Below, in pieces: positions 1-7,844 of a DNA stretch of 64,000 nt. The position numbers and the translations under genes are program-made. Positions within the stretch are counted from its first letter, which is position 1, and each line of letters opens with the position of its first letter. The notes below the pieces were generated by a model. It made no database searches. It saw only the letters and a program-made list of their open reading frames with translations, and was not told where the DNA came from. The DNA is taken from positions 124,001-188,000 of the forward strand of contig UCGV01000028.1 in the NCBI GenBank assembly GCA_900471925.1, in the 5' to 3' direction. The stretch is from Hyphomicrobiales bacterium. GTDB taxonomy: Bacteria; Pseudomonadota; Alphaproteobacteria; Rhizobiales; Rhizobiaceae.

Positions 1-766
1 AATGCCGGGCGCCCGGCAGTATCGTCAGCGATGCGCCGGGGATCGCCTCGGCAAGCTCACGCGCACTCGCAATCGGGGTCGCATAGTCTTCTTCACCGAC
101 GATGACCGAGACTGGGAAGTCGAAGCTGGGAAGAGCACCGCGAAGATCGGCATCGCCGAGCATGATGCAGGTCGCTTCGTAGGCGTCGAGATCGTTGCGA
201 ACAAAGATCTCCATCATTTCCTGGACTTTTCGAGGGTTTTCCGCCCGGAACCGGTCTCCGAACCAACGGGTCGCCTGGAATGCTGCCATCGAGGCAAGGC
301 CTTCGGTACGGGCTTTCTGCGCTCTCGCCCGCCATTCTTCAGGAGCCTTTTCTCCATACCAGGCCGTCGTGTCGATAAGGATCATTGCAGAGACGTGTTG
401 CGGGTGACGGGCGGCAAAGGCCTGCGTGATGCAGCCGCCCATGGAGCAACCGGCAACGATCACGTCGTCCCAGCCGACCTTGTTCAATACTTCGGCCGCG
501 TCATCGGCGAAGCGCTCTACTGCCTGGGAAAGAGGCCCGCGGCTGCTCCAGCCATGTCCCCGGCAGTCGATGCTGATGATCTCGGCTTGGCTCTGCAGGC
601 CGGAGATGACGTCCGTCCAGATGCTGCCGTCAAGGGCGAGCGAATGGATCAGCAGCAGGCGCGGTTTTCCAGGCGTGCCGTATCGCCGGTAAGCGATGGT
701 CGCCTCATCGGAGACGGTCACGAATTCATAGTGACCGTCCATCTCACGGGTTTCTTGCTGCAACAT
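1..766 (-). CDS. Alpha/beta hydrolase, 3' end beyond the left edge
   Basis: The frame runs from an ATG at 766 through the left edge with no stop, so the C-terminus is missing (about 255 codons visible). The protein opens MLQQETREMDGHYEFVTVSD and carries the alpha/beta-hydrolase nucleophile elbow GCSMGG (G-x-S-x-G) after an oxyanion-type HSLALDGSIW segment. The overall pattern resembles 3-oxoadipate enol-lactonase-like hydrolases. A second in-frame ATG at 742 is possible. It starts 12 bases after the stop of the NicC-like monooxygenase on the same strand, so the two are probably co-transcribed. In nicotinate degradation an alpha/beta hydrolase (NicD) deformylates N-formylmaleamate, but this sequence is not obviously NicD and the substrate is unknown. 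Confidence 0.85.
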   Translation of the reverse strand, partial: MLQQETREMDGHYEFVTVSDEATIAYRRYGTPGKPRLLLIHSLALDGSIWTDVISGLQSQAEIISIDCRGHGWSSRGPLSQAVERFADDAAEVLNKVGWDDVIVAGCSMGGCITQAFAARHPQHVSAMILIDTTAWYGEKAPEEWRARAQKARTEGLASMAAFQATRWFGDRFRAENPRKVQEMMEIFVRNDLDAYEATCIMLGDADLRGALPSFDFPVSVIVGEEDYATPIASARELAEAIPGASLTILPGARH

Positions 767-778
767 CTACTGTTCCGA

Positions 779-1939
779 TCAGCCGGCCATGGCCAGTTCG
801 TTTTCGCCAACGAGCGGCACGTTCCAGGCGTCATAGCCATAGAGCCAGGTCGTATCCTCGTTCCCGCCCGACATCCATGTGTTGGCGCTGGAAATCGCCT
901 GAATGCGCGAGGTGCGCGGCTTGCGGTTTGCCTCGTAGCGGCGGAAGGCGCCCTCGATATCGTCATTGTCCATGGCTTCGAGGCAGCGTGCCAATATAGC
1001 GGCGTCCTCGATCGACGTTGCGGCACCCTGGGCCATATAGGGCGTCATCGGATGGCAGGCGTCGCCCAGCAGCGCGACACGGCCATCGCTCCAGCGCGGC
1101 AGCGGTTCGCGTTCGAGAATTGCCCACTTGTGGCAATCGGGGCAGGCATTCAGCACCATCTGCACTTCCGGGTGGAAGCCTTCGTAAGCGGCCCTCAATT
1201 CCTTGACGTCGCCCTTGGACGACCAGGACTCAGCCGTCATCCAGTCGGCCGATTCCGGGACGCTGGTGACGAAGTAAAGCGAGCTGCGATCTGCTGCCGT
1301 ATAGTAGATGACGATGTGCCGGTCGAGGCCCCACCATTTCGTTCTGGAAGGCGCGATCTTGCCGCCGTTCATCAGGCTAGCATCGAAGACAGCACGGTAG
1401 GCGATGCGGCCCTTGTGCAGCGGCGCGTCGGGTCCGACGATGATCTCGCGCACCAGCGAGTGGACACCGTCGGCGGCAATGACCGCATCGGCTTCGACCT
1501 TGGTGCCGTCGGCAAAGGACAGGCTGACGCCGCCGTTTTTTTGATCAAGACCGACGAGCTTCTTGCCGAGATGGACGATCTCGGGCGGAAGGACCGAGTA
1601 GAGCGCTTCGTGCAGATCGGCGCGGTGCATGCAGAGGAACGGAGCGCCATAGAGGTCTTCCGGCATCGGCAGTTCACGCTTGATCTCGCCGGTGTCCCAG
1701 ACGCGATTGAGGTGGGAATAGGGTTCGAATGCAATCTTCTTGAGGCGGTCCAGCACGCCGATGCCGCGCAGGACATGCGACGAGTTCGGCAGCATCTGGA
1801 TACCGGCGCCGACGCGGGCGAATTTCGGTGCCTGCTCGTAAACCTGAACGTCGATGCCGACCTTGCGCAGCGTTGCCGCAGCGGCAAGGCCGCCCATGCC
1901 GGCGCCAATGATTGCGATCTTCGGTTTGCTCTTGGCCAT
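779..1939 (-). CDS. FAD-dependent aromatic monooxygenase, 6-hydroxynicotinate 3-monooxygenase (NicC)-like
   Basis: This 386-residue protein is a class A flavoprotein hydroxylase. It has the N-terminal dinucleotide-binding motif IGAGMGG (residues 11-17), the middle ADG motif (156-158) and the C-terminal FAD ribityl motif GDACHPMTPYMAQGAA (from 292). The region around KWWGLDRHIVIYYT, the ANRKPRTSRIQAISSANTW stretch and the terminal WLYGYDAW are, from memory, characteristic of NicC, which decarboxylates and hydroxylates 6-hydroxynicotinate with NADH and O2. Length fits (NicC is about 380). It lies upstream of the hydrolase and divergent from a LysR regulator, a typical catabolic arrangement. Salicylate-hydroxylase-like activity on another ring acid is the main alternative. 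Confidence 0.85.
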   Translation of the reverse strand: MAKSKPKIAIIGAGMGGLAAAATLRKVGIDVQVYEQAPKFARVGAGIQMLPNSSHVLRGIGVLDRLKKIAFEPYSHLNRVWDTGEIKRELPMPEDLYGAPFLCMHRADLHEALYSVLPPEIVHLGKKLVGLDQKNGGVSLSFADGTKVEADAVIAADGVHSLVREIIVGPDAPLHKGRIAYRAVFDASLMNGGKIAPSRTKWWGLDRHIVIYYTAADRSSLYFVTSVPESADWMTAESWSSKGDVKELRAAYEGFHPEVQMVLNACPDCHKWAILEREPLPRWSDGRVALLGDACHPMTPYMAQGAATSIEDAAILARCLEAMDNDDIEGAFRRYEANRKPRTSRIQAISSANTWMSGGNEDTTWLYGYDAWNVPLVGENELAMAG

Positions 1940-2050
1940 GTCGTCTCCTCCGTGTGTCGGTCAAGTTGGGAGGAGCCTAGAGGGGTGACATCAGCATGTA
2001 AAATATTTATATTGTTCAACACTTAAACTCAAAAAGTTCTAGGTCATCCG
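1940..2050. promoter_or_regulatory. Divergent promoter region between monooxygenase and LysR gene
   Basis: This 111-bp region separates two divergent starts and has a strongly AT-rich core (about 1997-2035) that probably holds both promoters. A small dyad ACAT-CAGC-ATGT lies at 1988-1999, where a LysR-type regulator could bind. A purine-rich AGGAGAC precedes the monooxygenase ATG. The dyad is seen directly; its role as an operator is inference from the LysR neighbour. Confidence 0.4.
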
Positions 2051-2977
2051 ATGGAACTCAGGCATCTCCGGTATTTCGTGGCCGTTGCGGAGGAGGGTAG
2101 TTTCAACCGCGCCGCCGAGCGCCTGCACATCCAGCAACCGCCTCTTGGCCAACAGATTCGGGATTTGGAATACGAACTCGGTGTGTCCCTGTTCGACCGG
2201 TCGCCGCGTCGGGTTGCATTGAACACCGCCGGTGAGTTGTTTCTGGAAGAGGCGCGGGACATTCTGCGAAGGGCGCAGCTGGCGGTCGACAATATCAGGC
2301 GTTTCGACAAGGGCGAAAGTGGCCGGCTCTCGGTCGGCTTCACCAGTTCGGCCTCTCTGCATGTGCTTGCGCCGCAATTCCTGCAGCAATTCCGCCGCGC
2401 CTTTCCGCTGGCCGAGATCGTCGTCGAAGAAAGCGAAACCTATGAGCTTATCCTCGCCCTTCAGCAGCAGCGCATCGACGTGGCGCTTTTGCATATCGAT
2501 GGAAAGCGCTTTCCTGAACTGACCGCGCAAGCTCTCTCCGAAGAGGACATGTTGGTTGCGATCCCGCGCAGCCATCCTTATGCCGAAGCGGAGGACGAAC
2601 TCCTGACACTCGGTATGCTCCACGATGTCGATATGGTCGTTTACCGGCGCACGGACGGACCGGGAATCTTCGATCGGCTGATGGAGACGTTCCGCTCGGC
2701 CAGTGTTTCGCCGAGGGTCGTCGACGAGGTGTCGCGCATTATTGCCGCCATCAATCTGGTCGCCGGCGGGCGTGGTCTGACGGTGGTGCCGGCATCGATG
2801 CGCGTGCTTCATCGCGAGGCGGTCGTCTATAGGCAATTGGTGCCTGGCGATCTGCCACCCCTGCCGCTCTACGTCGCCCACCGTTCCGATGCGCGTCTTG
2901 CGCTCATCCGCAATTTTGTCGATCTGACGCAGCAGATCGCCTCGACCTGGCCTGCTGCATCGCGAGCGTCCACATAG
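2051..2977 (+). CDS. LysR-family transcriptional regulator
   Basis: A 308-residue LysR regulator. It opens MELRHLRYFVAVAEEGSFNR with the winged helix-turn-helix in residues 1-60 (RAAERLHIQQPPLGQQIRDLE) and a periplasmic-binding-protein-like effector domain from about residue 90. The HTH sequence resembles the BenM/CatM type that senses aromatic-acid metabolites. It is transcribed away from the NicC-like gene with 111 bp between them, so it is the likely activator of that monooxygenase/hydrolase pair. The effector is unknown. It ends 6 bp from the convergent monophosphatase gene, with no terminator visible between them. Confidence 0.9.
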   Translation: MELRHLRYFVAVAEEGSFNRAAERLHIQQPPLGQQIRDLEYELGVSLFDRSPRRVALNTAGELFLEEARDILRRAQLAVDNIRRFDKGESGRLSVGFTSSASLHVLAPQFLQQFRRAFPLAEIVVEESETYELILALQQQRIDVALLHIDGKRFPELTAQALSEEDMLVAIPRSHPYAEAEDELLTLGMLHDVDMVVYRRTDGPGIFDRLMETFRSASVSPRVVDEVSRIIAAINLVAGGRGLTVVPASMRVLHREAVVYRQLVPGDLPPLPLYVAHRSDARLALIRNFVDLTQQIASTWPAASRAST

Positions 2978-2983
2978 TCGATC

Positions 2984-3796
2984 CTACGCCCGCTCGTTCT
3001 GCAAAGAGCGGTTGACCAGATCGGTGAGATCGTCTTTCACGCCAGGGGCCGCGGCAATGACAGGGGCACCGGTCAGAAGCGTGCCCTTGCCGGGGAAGTC
3101 TTCAGTCCAGCCACCGGCTTCGCGGATCATCAACAATCCGGCCATGCAGTCCCATGCGTTGATATGTGGTTCGTAATAGCCCGCGAGGCGGCCGGACGCG
3201 ACCTGCGCCAGCATCAGTGCGCCGGAGCCGTTGCGGATGAACATGCCGCCGGCTTCGAGCAGCAGATGGATGAAGATCGAGACCTGCTTCAACGGGATCC
3301 GGAAATTGGCGCCGACGCCAAGAAGGCCGGTACCGATCACTGCCTCCCGGTCGACGCTGATCGCCTTGCCGTTCAGAAGTGCGCCTTCACCCTTCTTTGC
3401 CACGAACAGATCGCCCGTCGTCGGCTGGCAGATAAGGCCGAGCGTGGTTTCCTCGCCCTGCATGATGGCGATGGAGATGCACCATTGGTCGAGGCCGTGC
3501 ACGAAGCAGCTTGTGCCGTCGATTGGATCGACGACCCAGAGATAACCGGACGGACCTTGGGTCAATCCCTCTTCTTCTCCGAGCACGCCGTCATCGGGGA
3601 AGGCGGCAGTGATACGCTCGCGGATCATGGCTTCCACGGCCTTGTCGGCCTGGCTCACCACATCCTGGCCGTTCAGCTTGTGGCCGGTTTCCAGCGAGGC
3701 AAGATCGGAGAAGTAGGCAAGCGCCTTTCCTGCCGCATCGAGGATCACGTCTCTTGCAAGCACGAAGCGGGCATCATCAGGAAATTCGCAATGCAT
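2984..3796 (-). CDS. Inositol monophosphatase family phosphatase
   Basis: A 270-residue Mg-dependent phosphatase of the IMPase/HisN/CysQ fold. Metal-site motifs are visible: GEEEG (73-77), DPIDGT (90-95) and AWDCMAG near residue 220. The usual DPIDGTxNF is DPIDGTSCFVHG here. Possible substrates are inositol phosphate, histidinol phosphate or another sugar phosphate; the sequence alone does not decide. It starts 18 bp after the stop of a LacI-type regulator on the same strand, so both are probably in one transcript, which suggests regulation by a carbohydrate signal. Confidence 0.88.
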   Translation of the reverse strand: MHCEFPDDARFVLARDVILDAAGKALAYFSDLASLETGHKLNGQDVVSQADKAVEAMIRERITAAFPDDGVLGEEEGLTQGPSGYLWVVDPIDGTSCFVHGLDQWCISIAIMQGEETTLGLICQPTTGDLFVAKKGEGALLNGKAISVDREAVIGTGLLGVGANFRIPLKQVSIFIHLLLEAGGMFIRNGSGALMLAQVASGRLAGYYEPHINAWDCMAGLLMIREAGGWTEDFPGKGTLLTGAPVIAAAPGVKDDLTDLVNRSLQNERA

Positions 3797-3814
3797 GGGT
3801 AACTTTCGGGGCAG

Positions 3815-4855
3815 TTAGGGTCTGAAGCTCTGGCGGATGACGAGCTCAGGAATGACGCGTTCATATGCGCGCGGCAAGTCCGGATTTTCGAGCCGGCGTT
3901 CCATCAATTCAACGGCCCGCATCGCCATGACGAGCGGATCCTGGCGGAAACTGGTCAGCTGATAGCTCAGCCAGGACGCCTCCGGAACGTCGTCGAATCC
4001 GATGATGGCGACATCCTGAGGAATGCGCAGCTTCACCTCCTGCCGAACGTAATCCATCAGGCCGAAAGCGATCTGGTCGTTGGCGCAGAAGACGGCATCC
4101 GGATGCACCTGTTTCGAAAACAGGACGCGGCCGGCAGTGATGCCGCTCTCGTAGTCGGAATCAGCACCGCGGCCGATGGAGACTTCAGCCCCCAGGGCTT
4201 CCGCGGTCGTCAGGAATGCACTTTCGCGCTCGATGATGCTCGGCGTGCCGCTGTTGGAGCCGGCAACGGCGAGCCTGCGCCGTCCGGATTCGAACAGCAC
4301 CGTCGCCGCCTTGCGGGAGGCTTCCGAATTGCCGGCGCGCACGTGGTCGGCATCGGGTTCGGAACGCCCGATGACGATGAGCGGCTGGCCGTTGCGCTGA
4401 GCAAGCTCGAAGAAGCTCGCGGGTGGTGAACCGGAGAGTATGATGATCGCCTCGGCGCGATGGCCAATAAGCATCTTCTGGGCGGCCAGCAATTCCTCTT
4501 CCGTCTGGCCGGTATTGATGAGGATCGGAATGCTCCCGCGCTGGATCAGGAATTTGGCAAGAGCCGACGCGAGATGGGCGCGGAAGCCGACTTCCGGCTT
4601 GGTAGCGACAATACCGACGAGGCGGCTCTGATTGGCGAGCACGCCGCGCGCAAGATCATTGACTTGATAGCCGAGTTCCTGGGCCGCACGCAGCACTTTC
4701 TCGCGCGTCGCCGGAGCCACACTCGCCCCGGGCGTGAAGGTGCGCGAGACCGCCGAGCGGGAAACACCGGCAAGCTGTGCCACCTGTTCTGCACTCACGA
4801 AGCGCATGCGTTCCTTCTTCGGCGGCTTGTCGTCGCTTACTGGACCGTCACTCAT
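3815..4855 (-). CDS. LacI-family transcriptional regulator
   Basis: The chosen start at 4855 (MSDGPVSDDKPPKKERMRFV) gives 346 residues. The open frame extends 63 codons further upstream, but that extension has no protein-like features and the family's HTH begins close to this start. The HTH is VSAEQVAQLAGVSRSAVSRTF (about residues 20-40), with the hinge helix following near NDLARGVLANQ. The rest is a periplasmic-binding-protein-like sensor domain ending in RVIPELVIRQSF. It probably binds a sugar or sugar phosphate. The monophosphatase gene follows 18 bp downstream. No operator is clear enough to call. Confidence 0.9.
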   Translation of the reverse strand: MSDGPVSDDKPPKKERMRFVSAEQVAQLAGVSRSAVSRTFTPGASVAPATREKVLRAAQELGYQVNDLARGVLANQSRLVGIVATKPEVGFRAHLASALAKFLIQRGSIPILINTGQTEEELLAAQKMLIGHRAEAIIILSGSPPASFFELAQRNGQPLIVIGRSEPDADHVRAGNSEASRKAATVLFESGRRRLAVAGSNSGTPSIIERESAFLTTAEALGAEVSIGRGADSDYESGITAGRVLFSKQVHPDAVFCANDQIAFGLMDYVRQEVKLRIPQDVAIIGFDDVPEASWLSYQLTSFRQDPLVMAMRAVELMERRLENPDLPRAYERVIPELVIRQSFRP

Positions 4856-5314
4856 CGAATTTCCCCTGATGCCCGGCCATAAAATATCCGCCTTGTAGAA
4901 GCGCTCGGCAATCAGAATTGAAAACCAACGCCGGCTGAGCGGAAGGACTGATGATCCGATCTGGCAATCGCCGCCTGCCTCTTGCTCTATAGCCAAGCAA
5001 TGGCCGCATGTTGACATCAGACGCGCCAAAGAAATCGGCCACATTCCGTCGTTTCAGAAATCCGTTGCGATCCATTTTTGTGCCCGTTGTACAGGTGCAA
5101 TCACGTGATGTCGCACAGCCGTGCAATTATTCGGGCCGACAGGTAGAGGCGGTTCTTTGCAGCGGGATGACAGATGGAGGAATTTTCTGTGTCACGAGGC
5201 AAGTACGGCCGAGATTGCAGATGCAATCCCGGCCGTGGGGCGATGGAAAGCGGCGGTAACGAGTAATCAGGTCAAAGCCGCTTTAAGCTTCAATCAATTT
5301 GTATCCAGGAGTCT
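4856..5314. other. Intergenic region upstream of the LacI gene
   Basis: These 459 bp hold no convincing gene; short open frames here lack start sites and protein-like composition. Two details are visible: the perfect 10-bp palindrome ATCACGTGAT near 5100-5109, and two direct copies of GTGCAAT (about 5095 and 5121) on either side of it. They sit 245-270 bp upstream of the LacI start, far for an autoregulatory operator. Function unknown. Confidence 0.35.
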
Positions 5315-5641
5315 TTAATTACAGACCCTTACGGTTTCCGTATGATAGCCACCGTCATAGCGGTTACGCACGTCACGGTCTTCATACCAGCACCTTGGCG
5401 GCGGCGGGCCTGCATCGTAATAACGAGGGCCATCGACATAACGAGGACCATCATCGATATAACGGGGACCGCTATTGACTATTGCGCCGCCGATCAGACC
5501 ACCAACGACGCCCGCGGCAAGCCCACCGGCGATGGCGCGACCTGTATTGTCGTGATGGTGATGATCGCGTGCGGCAGCAGGCTGAATGGCCGAGCCAACA
5601 AGGGCCGTCGCGATCAACAGACTGCTGATAATTCTCTTCAT
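5315..5641 (-). CDS. Small secreted glycine-zipper protein
   Basis: A 108-residue protein with a clear Sec signal peptide (MKRIISSLLIATALVGSAIQ, cleavage after PAAA near 24). A His-rich stretch DHHHHD follows, then a glycine-zipper hydrophobic segment GGLAAGVVGGLIGGA (about 39-53), and three degenerate repeats of the type GPRYxDGPRYxD. Such proteins are usually periplasmic or outer-membrane associated in rhizobia, and no function is known. The start has a strong Shine-Dalgarno (AAGGAGAG). The repeated PRY units and the pair of cysteines near the end (PRCWYED, VRVCN) may form a disulfide. It stands alone between the LacI gene and the ABC exporter. Confidence 0.8.
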   Translation of the reverse strand: MKRIISSLLIATALVGSAIQPAAARDHHHHDNTGRAIAGGLAAGVVGGLIGGAIVNSGPRYIDDGPRYVDGPRYYDAGPPPPRCWYEDRDVRNRYDGGYHTETVRVCN

Positions 5642-5921
5642 GATACTCTCCTTAGTGGCAACTCGCCCCTATAGGACATAAATGCCTCAGCACGGCGTTT
5701 GTTCGTTCAAATCTTGTATCTTTTGAGGCAGGCAGAGTGAGAACCAAGCGCATAGCTCGCTGAATTCGACTGCCCTTTGCGGGGCATCAATCTGATGTTG
5801 TCGCCGAACGATCCGCATTCCGCCACCGCTCAAGTGGGGCGGCAAAGTGTTTGAGTTGTGCCATCATGGCGCCGGTGCCGGCGACTTAGCGGCCGATGTT
5901 GCGCGCGATGTTGCACCTACA

Positions 5922-7820
5922 TCAGGTCGCCGATTCCGTCGCTGTCGTCTCCTCCAGCACGTCCTCGGGAATATCGTCGAAGGACGCATAATTGAGATTA
6001 TAGAGCTTCGAATAGAGCTTCCCGTTCTTCATCAGTTGCTGGTGATTGCCGCTCTCGACGATTTCGCCATTCTGCAGAACGATGATGCGGTCGGCCTCGC
6101 GGATCGTTGCCAGACGGTGAGCGATGACGAGACCAGTGCGATTTTCCAGTAGTTTGACGAGCGCCTTCTGGATCAGCATTTCGGTATAGCTGTCGATATT
6201 GGCGGTGGCTTCGTCGAGCACGAGGATCTTGGCATCCGCCACCAGGGCGCGGGCAAAGGAGAGAAGTTGGCGCTGGCCGAGCGACAGGTTGCCACCGCGC
6301 TCGCCGAGAATGCTGTCATAGCCAAGCGGCAGGCGCATGATGAAGTCATGCGCGCCGACAGCCTGGGCGGCCTCGATCACCTGTTCGCGTGTGGCTTCCG
6401 CCTTGTGGTAGCGGATGTTTTCAAACACCGTGCCGGTAAAGAGGAAAGGCTCCTGCAGTACCATGGCGATCTGCTGGCCGAGCGAATCCTGTGTCAGGTC
6501 GCGCACATCATGTCCGCCGACCACGACCTGGCCCTGCTGTACCTCGTAGAAGCGATGGATCAGCGACATGCAGCTCGATTTGCCGGAGCCGGTCGGGCCG
6601 ACGAGCGCGACCGTCTCGCCCGGATTGACCCGGAAGCTGACATGCTTGAGCACCGGATGTTTCGGATTGTAGCCGAAGACGACGTCACGAAATTCGACAG
6701 AGCCGTCCATGTCAGGCGACAGGATCTTGGCATCCGGAGCGTCCTTGATGTCGATCGGCACATCGAGAACGTCGGTCAGGCGCTGGCCGGAGGCCATGGC
6801 GCGCTGCATGACGGAATATTGCAGAGTGAGTGAGCGGATCGGGTCGAAGAAGCGCTGGATATAGAAGAGGAAGGCGACGAGCACGCCGACATCGAGTGCC
6901 TGGTTGAGCACGCGCGAACCGCCGACGACGATGACCAGCGCCATGGCGATACCGGTCAGAGAATCGACGATCGGCACCATGACCTGCGCGTAGCGCGCTG
7001 CCGTCAGATGCGTGAGCAAGTTGGCATGCGCCTTGTCGTCGTAAAGCTGGAAATTGACGTCCTGCCGGTCCATGCTCTGGACGGCGCGAACCCCATGGAT
7101 TGCCTCGGCGAGCGCGCCGTTTGCCACCGAATTTGTCTCGTGTGCGGCCATGAAGGATTTGCGGGCCAGCGGCAGCCAGAACAGGCGCACCACGAAGAGC
7201 ACCGGCAGCGCTGACAGTGTCAGAAGGCCGAGCTTGAAGTCGAGATAGAGCATTACGAAGACGATGCCGAACAGCAGGAAGATGTCGCCGACCGAGAGAA
7301 CGCAGGTTTCGAGGAATTCCTGCATCGAATTGACGTCGCCCTGAAGACGCGACATCAGCCGACCAACCTCCGTCTTGTCCATGAAGGAAAGCGATACGCG
7401 CTGCAGATGCGAGAACATTGCCTTGCGCATGTCGAAGAGCACATTCTCCGCCACGCCGCCGACCAGCATTTCCTGCCAGTAGCTGGCCGCGTAATTGATG
7501 AGAATGGCGATGAGGAAGGCGATGATCGCGCCTGTTAGCGCCGAGTTGCTGTCGTCTGCCTGCATGCCGTGGTCGATGGCATAGCGGATGATGAGCGGAA
7601 TGAGCAGCTGCATGCTGGTGAAGACAAGGACCGAAATCACCGAAAGGACGACATCGCGGCGATAAGGATGCACGAATGCCCAAATGCGCTTGACGATGTT
7701 GGTATCGAAGACCTTGCCGAAGATTTCCTCTTCAACGCGTTGCGATCCGACCACTGCCCTCGGCGGGCGTCTTCCGTCCTCGCGAACGTCCGGACGCTCG
7801 GTTTCCAGTTCCTCGGCCAT
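5922..7820 (-). CDS. ABC exporter half-transporter with degenerate signature motif
   Basis: A 632-residue fused membrane/ATPase half-transporter. Six membrane helices span about residues 50-340, and the nucleotide-binding domain lies from about 375. Walker A is GPTGSGKSS (408-416), the Q-loop is VLQEPFLF, Walker B is ILVLDE with catalytic Glu537, and the switch His is 568. The signature is LSLGQ (512-516) instead of LSGGQ. It starts 24 bp after the stop of the second half-transporter, so they are one operon and very likely one heterodimer. In the dimer this altered signature faces the partner's Walker B with Asp in place of Glu, giving one degenerate and one intact ATP site, as in TM287/288-type exporters. 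The substrate (lipid or drug) is unknown. Confidence 0.9.
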   Translation of the reverse strand: MAEELETERPDVREDGRRPPRAVVGSQRVEEEIFGKVFDTNIVKRIWAFVHPYRRDVVLSVISVLVFTSMQLLIPLIIRYAIDHGMQADDSNSALTGAIIAFLIAILINYAASYWQEMLVGGVAENVLFDMRKAMFSHLQRVSLSFMDKTEVGRLMSRLQGDVNSMQEFLETCVLSVGDIFLLFGIVFVMLYLDFKLGLLTLSALPVLFVVRLFWLPLARKSFMAAHETNSVANGALAEAIHGVRAVQSMDRQDVNFQLYDDKAHANLLTHLTAARYAQVMVPIVDSLTGIAMALVIVVGGSRVLNQALDVGVLVAFLFYIQRFFDPIRSLTLQYSVMQRAMASGQRLTDVLDVPIDIKDAPDAKILSPDMDGSVEFRDVVFGYNPKHPVLKHVSFRVNPGETVALVGPTGSGKSSCMSLIHRFYEVQQGQVVVGGHDVRDLTQDSLGQQIAMVLQEPFLFTGTVFENIRYHKAEATREQVIEAAQAVGAHDFIMRLPLGYDSILGERGGNLSLGQRQLLSFARALVADAKILVLDEATANIDSYTEMLIQKALVKLLENRTGLVIAHRLATIREADRIIVLQNGEIVESGNHQQLMKNGKLYSKLYNLNYASFDDIPEDVLEETTATESAT

Positions 7821-7844
7821 GCTGTTTCCTCCTGCGCCGGTTTC

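Noticed and set aside
2..2026. A 674-codon open frame on the plus strand
   Set aside because: It lies opposite the hydrolase and NicC-like genes, has no recognisable domain and results from the high GC content.
5825..5850. CCGCCAC / GTGGGGCGG imperfect hairpin downstream of the ABC exporter genes
   Set aside because: Mismatches in the stem and no T run on the minus strand; too weak to call.
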